Counted from the stretch's first letter, positions 18,886 through 28,067 are shown. The stretch: DNA of 64,000 nt from Firmicutes bacterium OM04-13BH (GCA_003481745.1 QULP01000003.1:186001-250000), one strand, 5' to 3'. The notes: generated by a model from the letters alone, not told the origin. Translations and numbers: made by a program.

Positions 18886-19755
18886 TTAGCGGTATTCTCC
18901 AAGGAAAAACAGCGCTACTGTCCCGGGACCGGAATGTGCTCCTATCGTTGCACTAATCGGATGAATCATAATATTTTCAATCCCAAATTTTTCTTTTACC
19001 AGTCCTGCCACATACTCGGCATCAGCCTCACAATCTCCATGACTGACAAACACGGTTTCATTTTTATCACAATATTTTCCAATTCGTTCTTCCATCATAG
19101 AAACCAACGTCGCAAGAGATTTCTTTCTTCCTCTGACTTTTCCAATTGAAATCAGTTTTCCTTCATTATCTACGTGAAGCATCGGTTTAATATTTGCCAG
19201 TGTTCCTAAAACTGCAGTTGCCTTGGAAACTCTTCCGCCTCTGTGTAAATGATTTAAATCATCTACTGTAAATACATGGCACAGATGCAGTCTGTTTTCC
19301 AACAGCCAGTCACAGATTTCATCCAGGTTCTTTCCCTTGTCTCTTAATTTTACTGCATAATAGAGCAGTAACCCTTCCCCCATGGATGCAGCTAATGAAT
19401 CCATTATCTTGATTTGTCTTTCCGGATATTTTTCTTTTAATTCCTCTGCTGCTATGCGGGCACTGTTGCATGTCCCTGACAAACCGGAAGAAAAGGCAAG
19501 ATATAAAATGTCTTTTCCCTCCTGTAAATAAGTCTCAAACATTGCCTCTGCCATTGCCGGATTCATCTGGGAAGTTGTCGGCATTGCTCCTTCTCTCATC
19601 TGCCTGTAAAACAGCTTTGTATCAATCGGATTCTTTTTATCATAAACTACTCCGTTCATACTGCACGGAAGACATTCATAACCTACCTCATGTTCATTTA
19701 ACCATTCAACTGGCATATCTACGGTATTATCTGTCAGAATTACAAAATTATACAT
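18886..19755 (-). CDS. DegV-family fatty-acid-binding protein
   Basis: This 289-residue protein has the DegV fold: N-terminal ILTDNTVDMP, the TSQMNPA segment (about 82-88), FSSGLSGTCNSAR (about 108) and the C-terminal HPISATIGAHSGPGT. DegV proteins bind a fatty acid. In Firmicutes some (FakB) present it to the kinase FakA for phosphorylation. fakA is not in the window. The protein follows the CtpA protease gene by 34 bases. Confidence 0.93.
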   Translation of the reverse strand: MYNFVILTDNTVDMPVEWLNEHEVGYECLPCSMNGVVYDKKNPIDTKLFYRQMREGAMPTTSQMNPAMAEAMFETYLQEGKDILYLAFSSGLSGTCNSARIAAEELKEKYPERQIKIMDSLAASMGEGLLLYYAVKLRDKGKNLDEICDWLLENRLHLCHVFTVDDLNHLHRGGRVSKATAVLGTLANIKPMLHVDNEGKLISIGKVRGRKKSLATLVSMMEERIGKYCDKNETVFVSHGDCEADAEYVAGLVKEKFGIENIMIHPISATIGAHSGPGTVALFFLGEYR

Positions 19756-19789
19756 AGGCTGTTTCTCCTAACTTTTTTATTTTTTTATT

Positions 19790-20974
19790 TTACTGCATTT
19801 CTTTTACAGTCTCAATCGCTTTTTGAAGCTGAGTGTCCTCACTCTTATCAATACTAACCTGATTTTTTAACTCATCCGGCAAATCCACCTCAATATCCGG
19901 CTCTAAACCTGTTCCATGGATGCATCTTCCGCTCGGAGTATAATACTTGGAAATAGTCATTTTTACTGCACTTCCATCAGAAAGATTAAAGATTTGCTGA
20001 ACAATTCCTTTTCCGAATGTGGTCGTTCCTACCAGTTTTGCCACTTTGTAATCCTGAAGCGCACCGGAAAAAATTTCTGCTGCACTTGCACTGTTTCCAT
20101 TTACGAGTATTACCATCGGCTTGTCAAACTGGTCAGTGCCTGTTGCATTATATTCACTTTTCTTGCCATTTTTGTCTTCGGTATAAACAAGCAGTTCTTC
20201 CGGAAGCATCGAATCCAAGACATCACATACAGAAGTTAAAAGTCCGCCCGGATTATCTCTGACATCTACAATCAGACGCTCCATCCCCTGATTATTTAAA
20301 TCTTCTAAAGCTGTTTCATACTGGCTCGCCGTAGTTTCTGCAAACTGGTTAATCGTAATATAACCGATCTTATTATCCAGCATTTCATGTTCTACCATTG
20401 GTGCTTCTACGGTATCAAGCGTTACTTCTACTTCGCGGTAATCGCTTTCGCCTTCTCTTAAAATAGTCAGTGTCACGGTATCTGATTCCGAAGTTTTTAT
20501 CATTTTTACGACTTCACTGAGTTCTTTGTCTGTGATATCCTCGCCATTGACCTTGACTAACTGATCCTGCGGCTGTAATCCTGCTTCTGCTCCCGGTGCT
20601 CCCTCAAAACATTTTACGACGGTCACTGCTCCGGTAGACACATCTTTTTGCATCGTCACACCGATTCCACGATAAACCCCTTCGGTGTCTTCTGTCAGTT
20701 CTTTATACTCTTCTGCTGTATAATAAGTAGAATACGGGTCGCCAAGTCCAGCCATCAACCCCTTATAGAGATAAGATTCCAGTTCATCATTGTCAATTTT
20801 ATCCAGATAATATTTATCAATCAGGCTTTCGATTGCTTTTGCTTTCTGAACCGATTCCTGATTTACCGCATGGTCTTTATTCGACAAGACATAGCGTCCT
20901 CCAAATATCCCACCGCCTACCAGTACGGTACACAATACACCGGTCACAAACCCCTTTACTTTGTTTTTTTCCAA
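19790..20974 (-). CDS. S41-family carboxy-terminal processing protease (CtpA/CtpB type)
   Basis: This 394-residue protein has an N-terminal membrane anchor or signal segment (VTGVLCTVLVGGGIFGG), then a PDZ domain (about 95-180) and an S41 protease domain. The serine is in NGNSASAAEIFSGAL and the lysine in TTFGKGIVQQIFN, the Ser/Lys dyad of tail-specific proteases. It acts outside the membrane and processes envelope or sporulation substrates. The start codon is TTG at 20974, nine bases after AGGAG. It lies downstream of ftsEX, an arrangement common in Firmicutes (often with a murein hydrolase). Confidence 0.94.
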   Translation of the reverse strand: MEKNKVKGFVTGVLCTVLVGGGIFGGRYVLSNKDHAVNQESVQKAKAIESLIDKYYLDKIDNDELESYLYKGLMAGLGDPYSTYYTAEEYKELTEDTEGVYRGIGVTMQKDVSTGAVTVVKCFEGAPGAEAGLQPQDQLVKVNGEDITDKELSEVVKMIKTSESDTVTLTILREGESDYREVEVTLDTVEAPMVEHEMLDNKIGYITINQFAETTASQYETALEDLNNQGMERLIVDVRDNPGGLLTSVCDVLDSMLPEELLVYTEDKNGKKSEYNATGTDQFDKPMVILVNGNSASAAEIFSGALQDYKVAKLVGTTTFGKGIVQQIFNLSDGSAVKMTISKYYTPSGRCIHGTGLEPDIEVDLPDELKNQVSIDKSEDTQLQKAIETVKEMQ

Positions 20975-21000
20975 CTTTTCTGTCTCCTTTCACAAAACAA

Positions 21001-21035
21001 GGAGATACAGCCAGAATTTTCCTGGCTATACCTCC
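21001..21035. promoter_or_regulatory. Large imperfect palindrome between ftsX and the S41 protease gene
   Basis: GGAGATACAGCCAG / CTGGCTATACCTCC arms flank a short AT loop (aattttc), with two mispaired positions. There is no T run, so it is not a standard terminator. It could be an mRNA stabiliser or partial terminator in the ftsE-ftsX-ctp transcript. Confidence 0.5.
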
Positions 21036-21071
21036 TTCTAATTTGCCTAAATATCTCTGTTGACACTTTTA

Positions 21072-21983
21072 TTATACTCTTAAATGTTTTCTTACAGAAA
21101 GAATACTTCCAAAGAATCCGATTCCAATTCCAAGACCTAACCCGACCGGAAGTAAAATTCTGAATACATGCCATACGTCAAGGAACTGAAGGAAGCCTGT
21201 GAGAAGATGGAATTTTGTCATTACATAGTTAATGACCTGATTATAAAGTCCATACAGCACTGCCATCGGAATTACTGCACCGATAATTCCCAGAATAATT
21301 CCTTCAATTACAAATGGAACTCTTACAAAGAAATCCGTTGCACCAATCAGCTTCATAATTCCAATCTCTTCCTGTCGTACAGAAATACCCATTGTGATAG
21401 TATTGCTGATAAGGAAAAATGCAACCGCAAGTAAAATAAAAATAATTGCTAATGATACATATCCAATCAGTTTATTGAATGTAGACAGGGTTTTTGCAGC
21501 CGACTGTGACTGGCTTACCTGACGCACGCCATCCATCTTTTCAATTTTTTTTACTACTTTATCCTGTGATTCTACATTTTTTAAATAAACCTGATAACTC
21601 GCGGAATTTGCCAGAGGATTATCCTGGTCACGGAATCCTTCTGCAAGTGTGTCATCACCACCAAGGTATTCATCCCGAAATGCTTCCCATGCCTGGTCTG
21701 CAGATACATACTCTGCACGTTCTACTTCCGACATTTTTTTGATTTTAGAACCGATATCATCAATCTGTTCCTGTTTCACACCCTCATCAAAATAAACGAC
21801 AACTGCTACTCCTTCTTCTGCGGAATGAACCATGTAACGGAAGTTCATAACCAGAGAGAGGAAAATTCCAAACAGGAAAATACAGGCTGCCATTGTTGCG
21901 ATTGACGCTAAAGAAAATCGGATATTTCTCCAGATATTTTTAAATCCCTGTTTCAATATGTATGTCATCGTACTAACTCTCAT
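21072..21983 (-). CDS. ftsX: Cell-division ABC transporter permease FtsX
   Basis: This 303-residue protein has four membrane segments: near residue 25-45, then a large extracellular loop (about 55-165), then three more near 175-200, 225-250 and 275-300. This is the FtsX topology. With FtsE it transmits ATP hydrolysis across the membrane to activate peptidoglycan hydrolases. A GTG four codons upstream is possible, but the ATG at 21983 has AAGGTGG eight bases away. It overlaps the end of ftsE by 11 bases, so translation is coupled. Confidence 0.95.
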   Translation of the reverse strand: MRVSTMTYILKQGFKNIWRNIRFSLASIATMAACIFLFGIFLSLVMNFRYMVHSAEEGVAVVVYFDEGVKQEQIDDIGSKIKKMSEVERAEYVSADQAWEAFRDEYLGGDDTLAEGFRDQDNPLANSASYQVYLKNVESQDKVVKKIEKMDGVRQVSQSQSAAKTLSTFNKLIGYVSLAIIFILLAVAFFLISNTITMGISVRQEEIGIMKLIGATDFFVRVPFVIEGIILGIIGAVIPMAVLYGLYNQVINYVMTKFHLLTGFLQFLDVWHVFRILLPVGLGLGIGIGFFGSILSVRKHLRV

Positions 21984-22659
21984 ACTGATATCCACCTTCT
22001 TGTTCGTCGCTAATGATGACGCCTTTCTTCATCGTAATTACACGTTTCTTAAATGCATTTACGATTTCTCTGTTATGGGTAACTACAAGAACGGTCGTTC
22101 CGCGCTCATTAATTTCCTCAAGCAGTTTCATAATTTCAAAAGAGTTCTTCGGGTCAAGGTTTCCGGTCGGCTCATCGGCAAGCAGAATGTTTGGACGGTT
22201 TACAAGTGCTCTTGCAAGTGCCACCCTCTGCTGTTCTCCACCGGAGAGCTGGTCCGGACGAGATTTATATTTCTCTGCAAGACCTACCAGAGTCAATACT
22301 TCCGGCACTCGTTTTTTAATCACACGTGTCGGTTTTTCAATTACCCTCTGTGCAAATGCCACGTTTTCATAGACATTTCTGTCTTTGAGCAGACGGAAAT
22401 CCTGGAATACAACTCCAATTCCCCTGCGGTATTTTGCAACCTTTCCGCGTCTTAACTTATTTAATGCATAGCCATTTACTGTAATTGTTCCGGCTGTCGG
22501 ATCAAGTTCTTTCAACAGAAGCTTAATCAGGGTAGATTTACCTGAACCGCTGTTTCCTACGATAAAAACAAATTCACCCTCATCTACGTGCAGACTCACA
22601 TTGTCAAGTGCCGGCTGACCCTTGCTGTATGATTTACTCACGCCATTTAAATCAATCAT
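21973..22659 (-). CDS. ftsE: Cell-division ATP-binding protein FtsE
   Basis: This 228-residue ABC ATPase has Walker A GNSGSGKSTL (about 36), signature LSGGEQQRVALARAL (about 135), Walker B NILLADEPTGNLD and the switch histidine THN. It is the partner of the overlapping ftsX gene. AGGAGG precedes the start. The C-terminal tail (EQEGGYQYES) is slightly longer than in most FtsE. It follows the PucR-type gene by 44 bases with no visible promoter between them, so it may be read from upstream. Confidence 0.97.
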   Translation of the reverse strand: MIDLNGVSKSYSKGQPALDNVSLHVDEGEFVFIVGNSGSGKSTLIKLLLKELDPTAGTITVNGYALNKLRRGKVAKYRRGIGVVFQDFRLLKDRNVYENVAFAQRVIEKPTRVIKKRVPEVLTLVGLAEKYKSRPDQLSGGEQQRVALARALVNRPNILLADEPTGNLDPKNSFEIMKLLEEINERGTTVLVVTHNREIVNAFKKRVITMKKGVIISDEQEGGYQYES

Positions 22660-22703
22660 AAAAATCCTCCTGTTTTCCTGATATCTGACCCCTCTTTAAG
22701 ATA

Positions 22704-23792
22704 TCAGTAATCAAGTGTTTCCATATACTTCATGTATTTTACTACCATCAACGCAATCTTAAATGTAATTGCATCTTCAAACACCCGCAAATCCAGACCT
22801 GTACTCTTTTGCAGTTTATCCAGACGGTAAACCAGGGTATTTCTGTGTATATACAACTGTCTGGAGGTTTCTGAAACATTCAGGCTGTTCTCAAAAAATT
22901 TGTTGATTGTAGTCAAAGTTTCTTCGTCAAAATCATCCGGTGATTTGCTGTCGAATATTTCCCGAATGAACATTTTACAAAGCGGAATCGGAAGCTGATA
23001 AATCAGACGTCCAATACCAAGTGAACTGTAGGCAATTACTTCTTTTTCACCAAAGAAAATCTTTCCAACATCCAGTGCCATACGTGCTTCTTTGTAGGAA
23101 CGTGATACTTCTTTTAATTCTTTTACAATCGTACCATAAGCAATGTGGGTATTGCTGTCTTTTTCAACTCCAAGGGTTGTCAGAATTGTATTTGCAATTT
23201 TATCCACCTGTGGGTAATTGTCGCTTTCTGAAAGTTCTTTTACAATAATAATACTTTTCTCATCGACTGCTGTGACAAAATCGCCATTCTTTCCTCCGAG
23301 AACATTTTTTACATTCTCTAAAGAACCATAATCTTTATCCTGATTAGTTTCCAGAATAAACACAACCCTGCGCTGGTCAACTTCGATGTGTAATTTCTTT
23401 GCTCTGTTATGAATATCAACCAAAAGCAGATTATCTAACAACAGGTTTTTAATAAAGTTATCTTTGTTAAAACGCTCTTTATATGCAGTCAGAAGACTCT
23501 GAATCTGAAAAACAACCAGTTTTCCAAGTGTATAGACATCCTCTCCTGCACTGTTAATCACCAGTATATATTCTAACTGATGGTCATCATGCACTTTAAA
23601 ATACTGATATCCTTTAATTACCTGACTGTCTGCTTGTGACTGTGCAAAAGCCAACACTTCATCCTCTGTACATACAGTTTCAGAAAAGGTCGATGCGAGC
23701 ACTTTCCCTTCTGTATCAGTAATGCACAAATCTGTTCTGGTTATGGAACGAAGTCCATCTAACGTGTTCTGTAATACCTGGTTTGAAATCAT
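22704..23792 (-). CDS. PucR/CdaR-family transcriptional regulator
   Basis: This 362-residue protein has an N-terminal sugar-diacid-recognition-like sensor domain (about 1-130), a GGDEF-like middle region and a C-terminal PucR helix-turn-helix (SRQLYIHRNTLVYRLDKLQK, about 315-335). CdaR-type regulators respond to diacids such as glucarate; no such catabolic gene is beside this one. An upstream in-frame start at 23813 is possible, but GAGGG lies seven bases before the ATG at 23792. It sits between the glycosyltransferase gene and ftsEX. Confidence 0.88.
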   Translation of the reverse strand: MISNQVLQNTLDGLRSITRTDLCITDTEGKVLASTFSETVCTEDEVLAFAQSQADSQVIKGYQYFKVHDDHQLEYILVINSAGEDVYTLGKLVVFQIQSLLTAYKERFNKDNFIKNLLLDNLLLVDIHNRAKKLHIEVDQRRVVFILETNQDKDYGSLENVKNVLGGKNGDFVTAVDEKSIIIVKELSESDNYPQVDKIANTILTTLGVEKDSNTHIAYGTIVKELKEVSRSYKEARMALDVGKIFFGEKEVIAYSSLGIGRLIYQLPIPLCKMFIREIFDSKSPDDFDEETLTTINKFFENSLNVSETSRQLYIHRNTLVYRLDKLQKSTGLDLRVFEDAITFKIALMVVKYMKYMETLDY

Positions 23793-24021
23793 GTATATAC
23801 CCTCTTTCATCATATAGTTTATTCTACGCCATACAGCTTTAACTTTCTTTTTTTGGCTGTTCTGACACGCATTGTTCTTTCCCCAAAAAACAAAAACCTC
23901 ACTTTATATAGTAATACATAACAGAAAAAAAATAAAGGGAAAATACAAAATATTACATATTTTTTTCAAAATGTAACATTTTGTTCATATTTTCTCTTTA
24001 TCATTTTTGCAGTGATGTCTC

Positions 24022-24708
24022 TTAATTTTTCTCATCCTCATTGAACTGGGAGACTAATTTTTTAAAAGAATTTTTCTCCAGTATTTTTTCCAACCAGCGT
24101 TTTTTTACACCGGTTTCTTTCTGGATTTCTGCACGTTCTCCAAGACAGAAAAAAACTCTTGTATTCATTTTTTTTCGATGTTTTTTTACAAAACGCTCGA
24201 TACTGAAATCTCCGGAACACCCTAAAACCGCCTGTGGTGCAAGTGCATTAATATCATTGATAATCTTATCGCAGTCATCCTCACTGCCATCTTTTAAACT
24301 GCCCTTTCCAAGAACCACGATTTCAGGATATTTCTCCTTGACGTAATTAAAAAATGCATTGGCCTCTTCTTCCGTCTCTCCAAGCAGATAAATCTGATTC
24401 TGATAACGGGAGAGATACCAGAACAAGGTTGCAAAGAAACTATGCCCCAGCACTTCCTCTTCCATACGCGTGTCATCCATATTTGCAGCCTCTAATACTT
24501 CCGGTTCATCCACAACTCCCTTATCCAGACTGTCGATGTATTCCTTAAGTTCCTCATCTTTCTGCGCTGCAAGAAGAATTTTCATGTTAATCACACCGTA
24601 AGTTGCCAGAACATCATCCCTGTTCCAGTTTTCGTTAATATTGTCCATTACTTCGTCCACATAGCATTTCTCAACTGAAATACCCAGAACTTGTATTTTT
24701 TCACTCAT
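24022..24708 (-). CDS. WecG/TagA/CpsF-family glycosyltransferase
   Basis: This 228-residue protein matches the WecG/TagA/CpsF (GT26) fold: ILGISVEKCYVDEVMDNI-like start, ATYGVINMKIL, then YLLGETEEEANAFFNYV and a C-terminal basic region. GT26 members add N-acetylmannosaminyl or related sugars to lipid-linked precursors in teichoic acid or polysaccharide synthesis. The N-terminal active-site Asp-Gly segment is less clear than usual, so function is less certain. GGAG precedes the ATG at 24708. It has its own promoter and follows tcdA. Confidence 0.78.
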   Translation of the reverse strand: MSEKIQVLGISVEKCYVDEVMDNINENWNRDDVLATYGVINMKILLAAQKDEELKEYIDSLDKGVVDEPEVLEAANMDDTRMEEEVLGHSFFATLFWYLSRYQNQIYLLGETEEEANAFFNYVKEKYPEIVVLGKGSLKDGSEDDCDKIINDINALAPQAVLGCSGDFSIERFVKKHRKKMNTRVFFCLGERAEIQKETGVKKRWLEKILEKNSFKKLVSQFNEDEKN

Positions 24709-24761
24709 AAAACTTCTCCAGTAATTTTTAGTAACGTGGTTCATCACGTGTTCGTCTTTTT

Positions 24762-24790
24762 ACTATAGCAGAATGGAGTGATTTTTTCAA
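24762..24790 (-). promoter_or_regulatory. Predicted promoter of the WecG/TagA-type gene
   Basis: On the minus strand: TTGAAA (24785-24790), a 17-base spacer and TATAGT (24762-24767) with an extended TGC. Confidence 0.65.
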
Positions 24791-24820
24791 CCCTTGTCCC
24801 CTCACAGAGACAGTTCCTGT

Positions 24821-25591
24821 CTATAAAAAACATTCGTTTTTCTTACACAAATCTTTAATCACTTCACCTGCTATAATCAGACCGGCTACCGATGGAACAA
24901 ATGCCGTACTTCCCGGAATATTACGTCGTTCCGTACATTTATGTTTTGCTCCGGGAGGGCAGATACAGTTGGTTCTACAGCTGATTGACATATCCTCAAT
25001 TGGACGGATTGGCTGTTCTTCTGAATAAACGACTTTTAATTTCTTTATACCTCTTTTTTTCAGTTCTCTTCTCATGACTTTTGCAAGCGGGCAGACTTTT
25101 GTCTTATAAATATCTGCTACTTTAAATGCACTCGCATCTAATTTATTTCCTGCACCCATACTGCTGATAATCGGAATATTTTTCTCTTTTGCCTTCATGA
25201 CAAGTTCCAGTTTCGCTGTCACGGTGTCCACTGCATCTACCACATAATCATATTCCTCAAATGGAAATTCATCTGCATTTTCAGGCAGGAAAAAGGTCTT
25301 ATGAATTCGAACATCCGCCTTTGGATTAATCTCAAGGATTCGCTCTTTCATCACATCTGCCTTGTATTTCCCCACAGTTTTTCTTGTCGCAATAATCTGC
25401 CGGTTTAAGTTGGTCAAACAGACCTTATCATCATCAATCAAGTCAAATGCCCCGACTCCACTTCTAACCAGCGCTTCACAGACATAACCGCCAACACCTC
25501 CGATACCAAACACCGCAACTCTGGAATTTTCCAGACGTTCCATTGCCTCTTTTCCCAACAGCAATTCTGTTCTTGAAAATTGATTTAACAT
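24821..25591 (-). CDS. tcdA: tRNA threonylcarbamoyladenosine dehydratase (TcdA, ThiF/E1-like)
   Basis: This 256-residue E1-like protein has a Rossmann ATP-binding loop (GIGGVGGYVCEALVRSGVG, about 26-44), the LNRQI motif and a C-terminal CxxC-containing region (CPPGAKHKCTERR). TcdA (CsdL) cyclises t6A to ct6A at position 37 of ANN-reading tRNAs using ATP. csdA/csdE partners are not adjacent. A longer frame to 25627 exists, but AAGGAG lies seven bases before the ATG at 25591. The promoter at 25672-25700 gives a leader containing a stable hairpin. Confidence 0.92.
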   Translation of the reverse strand: MLNQFSRTELLLGKEAMERLENSRVAVFGIGGVGGYVCEALVRSGVGAFDLIDDDKVCLTNLNRQIIATRKTVGKYKADVMKERILEINPKADVRIHKTFFLPENADEFPFEEYDYVVDAVDTVTAKLELVMKAKEKNIPIISSMGAGNKLDASAFKVADIYKTKVCPLAKVMRRELKKRGIKKLKVVYSEEQPIRPIEDMSISCRTNCICPPGAKHKCTERRNIPGSTAFVPSVAGLIIAGEVIKDLCKKNECFL

Positions 25592-25612
25592 TTCTTCACT
25601 CCTTATATCATA

Positions 25613-25647
25613 AAGAGGCGGATGCATCTTTCCTTACATCCGCCTTC
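25613..25647 (-). promoter_or_regulatory. Leader hairpin upstream of tcdA
   Basis: AGGCGGATG / CATCCGCCT form a nine-pair stem with a 12-base loop, inside the predicted tcdA leader. Only three T follow on the minus strand, so termination would be weak. It could be an attenuator or a remnant of a terminator for the upstream GH3 remnant. Confidence 0.45.
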
Positions 25648-25671
25648 ATAACCTATTCGTCTAATATGTTG

Positions 25672-25700
25672 ATTTTATAATATCTGTTCCCACTTGTCAA
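25672..25700 (-). promoter_or_regulatory. Predicted promoter of tcdA
   Basis: On the minus strand: TTGACA (25695-25700), a 17-base spacer and TAAAAT (25672-25677). It lies only a few bases from REP-like copy A. Confidence 0.7.
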
Positions 25701-25703
25701 GAC

Positions 25704-25743
25704 ATTGGGGACGGAGTTTTGTGGCATTTTAAATGCATAAAAC
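25704..25743. repeat. REP-like palindrome, decayed copy A
   Basis: The left arm ATTGGGGACGGAGTTTT is identical to that of the intact copy at 27773. The right arm (ATGCATAAAACTTTG) has decayed. It lies just past the GH3 remnant. Confidence 0.75.
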
Positions 25744-25769
25744 TTTGCTCTAATAATTTACCTGATGGC

Positions 25770-27088
25770 TTATACTAATTTCTCAATCATTTTAAGAATC
25801 CGTCCAGCGCTTTTTCTAATTTCTTCTTCTGAAATTTTTCCCAAATGATAGGCTTCTCTTATGTTTTTATCATCATCCATATTTCCCGGCATAATAATAT
25901 CATTTCCGGCTGCTACACATTTCCACGGAATACTTCCATCTTCCGGAACCGTCGTATTCCAGTCAGACATTATCACACCTTCAACTCCCCATTCTTCTCT
26001 TGCAATTTTTGTACAAAGATCCTTACTATTTGCAGCATGTACTCCATTCACCAGATTATAAGAAGACATCATTGCAACTGGATTACTGTTTTTTACTGCA
26101 ATTTCAAATCCTCTGAGATAAATCTCACGAAGCGCACGTTCTGAAATATGAACATCTACTCCCATTCTGTTATCTTCCTGGTTATTGCATGCAAAATGTT
26201 TAATGGTTACACCACAACTTTTTTTACTCTGCACGCCTTTTGTAACTGCTGCTGTTAAAGTTCCTGCAAGGATTGGGTCTTCTGAATAATATTCAAAGTT
26301 TCGACCACATAATGGATTTCTATGTATATTCAATCCTGGTGCAAGCCATAACTGAATGTGGAACTCTTCCATTTCATCTGCAATTTTCTTTCCAAATTCT
26401 TCCATAAGTTCAACATTCCATGCCTGTGCAAGCACTGTCCCTACTGGAAATGCCGTACAAAACTGATAATAAGTATCTGTATTTTCATGTTTTTCCTGTT
26501 TTACAAGGAATCCATTTTCCAAAGCTCCAAGCACACCAATTCCATAGACCGTATCTGTTTTTCTATCCACTTCATAGCACTGCTGTAGTCGAATCCCCGC
26601 CGGACCGTCTGCCATAATTAAAGACGGAATTTTATATTTATCAAATAATGCTTCTGTCGTTTCACCTGCTGTACCTGGAACTTTAATTCCTGCTGCTCCT
26701 AAGGTACTTGTTGTTTCTGAAATATTTCCATATAAAAGTGGAATCAGTTCCTCCACCTCATATTTTTCTTCTAGCACATCCCGATAGGCTATACTCTTTT
26801 CTTTCTTCGGAACAAATATACATGTTGAAAATTGCTTATCTTCTTGCACCATTTGTCTCTTGTACTGGTTTTCAATTAAATCTGACTGGAATTCTAATTT
26901 TTCTGTTTCTTCAAGTTCTACATCGCTTTCTATTTTAATCTGTGCACTCAATTTTGCCGTATCCAAGCAATTTCCAATCCATATTCCATAATTTCCCTCT
27001 TCTATCATCCACACATGTTTTTTCTCAACAAAACTCGCAAATGCTTTTTGTTCTACTTTAATTTCCAGATTTTGTGTTTCTCCGGGCT
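25770..27088 (-). pseudogene. GH3 beta-glycosidase remnant (permuted type), 5'-truncated
   Basis: The open frame encodes about 435 residues. It starts in an Fn3-like strand region (ELKPGETQNLEIKVE, upstream of any start codon), then a complete GH3 TIM-barrel domain: MADGPAGIRLQ, CGRNFEYYSEDP, KHFACNNQEDNR, and the nucleophile in VIMSDWN. In permuted clostridial GH3 enzymes the alpha/beta C-type domain precedes Fn3 and the barrel. That first part, with the likely acid/base region, is absent. The frame joins the GH94 remnant near 27089 in a different frame, which points to a deletion. The GTG/ATG codons near 27014 could give a 414-residue product, but it is unlikely to be active. Confidence 0.8.
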
Positions 27089-27670
27089 TTAATTCTCTTG
27101 ATTTGCATGAATCATCTGACGTACACGGTTCTCTTTAAATACTGTTCTCGTGATAAACTGGGAGTACTGAAGATTTACCTGGTCCTGCTCATAATTACTA
27201 TTATTTGTAAATTCTGCATAGCCGATAATGCTAAGTTCCCGTTCTTTTGGGGAAGCATTAGTAACACTTAAATTCCATACTTCATAAGACTGATTTAACG
27301 GTACATAATATCTTACTTCTGAACGGATTTCGCTATAATCTGCTATCATTTTTGTATAAGCAGTTCCATGATGACATTCACTTTTATAACTTTCAAGGTC
27401 TTTTCCTACCGGCTGCCAAGATGCAGACCAGTAATCTGTTGTTTCATTATCTCTTAAGTAAATATATCTTCCCGGCTGGTCAAACTGATTAAAGATATAA
27501 CGCAGAATTCGTCCATTTGCTCCTGATTTTGCAAAGCTGTATCCTCCCGCATTATTCGATACAATCGCTCCATATTCCGGAGAACCAAGATAGTTTACCC
27601 AAGGTGCCGGTGTGTCTGGTCTTGTAATTACATACTCCTTTCTTTCCTCATCAAAATATCCATATTTCAT
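27089..27670 (-). pseudogene. GH94 phosphorylase N-terminal remnant
   Basis: 193 residues match only the N-terminal beta-sandwich of GH94 (cellobiose/cellodextrin phosphorylase-type) proteins: YVITRPDTPAPWVNYLG, then GGYSFAKSGANGRI and FTNNSNYEQDQVNLQYSQF. Full GH94 enzymes are about 800 residues; the catalytic (alpha/alpha)6 barrel is missing. The frame ends at a stop right where the GH3 frame begins in the +2 frame. GAGGAG precedes its start, so the 5' end is intact. Confidence 0.85.
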
Positions 27671-27772
27671 ATTTTTAAATCTCCTCTCACTTCTTTGTGT
27701 TTAATATATCTTTTTTCGGAAGTGTGATATACAAGATTATCCTTAAAAATATCAAATTCATGACCTAAACAT

Positions 27773-27823
27773 ATTGGGGACGGAGTTTTCTGGCATTTTA
27801 AGCCAGAAAACTCCGTCCCCAAT
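27773..27823. repeat. REP-like palindrome, intact copy B
   Basis: Two perfectly complementary 22-base arms (27773-27794 and 27802-27823) are separated by a 7-base loop, attttaa. The arm begins ATTGGGGACGGAGTTTT. There is no T run on either side. GGGGACGG-type palindromes are known REP elements linked to REP-associated tyrosine transposases; no such gene is here. Confidence 0.9.
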
Positions 27824-27825
27824 AA

Positions 27826-28065
27826 TTATTTTCTCAGATACATCTGTTCCCCAATCAGCCGACGTACTTCATCGTAGTCCACTGGTTTATTAATATGACT
27901 ATTCATTCCAACCTCAAGTAACCGCCTCTGGTCTTCCAAAAATACATTTGCAGACATTGCAAAAATTGGAAGATTCGCATCCACTCTTGGCCTCTTACAA
28001 ATTACTTTTGTAGCCTCCCAGCCATCCATAATCGGTATCTGAATATCCATTAAAAAATATTTCTC
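27826..28065 (-). pseudogene. Orphan receiver-domain fragment (end of a hybrid histidine kinase)
   Basis: The frame EKYFLMDIQIPIMDGWEA to the stop matches the second half of a response-regulator receiver domain, from the phospho-acceptor Asp (LMDIQIP) through the Thr/Ser (FAMSANVF) and Lys (NKPVDYDE). The first ~50 residues, including the acidic pocket, are missing, so it cannot fold normally. It resembles the C-terminal receiver of hybrid sensor kinases. It begins right after the CmpB-like stop and ends three bases from REP copy B. Confidence 0.8.
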
Positions 28066-28067
28066 AT

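Noticed and set aside
20648..21163. Plus-strand ORF of 171 codons opposite the S41 protease and ftsX
   Set aside because: It runs across two real genes and the intergenic palindrome on the other strand and has no ribosome binding site or recognisable domain.
27773..27823. Intrinsic terminator of the CmpB-like or receiver fragment
   Set aside because: No T run on either strand and a matching repeat elsewhere; better explained as a REP element.
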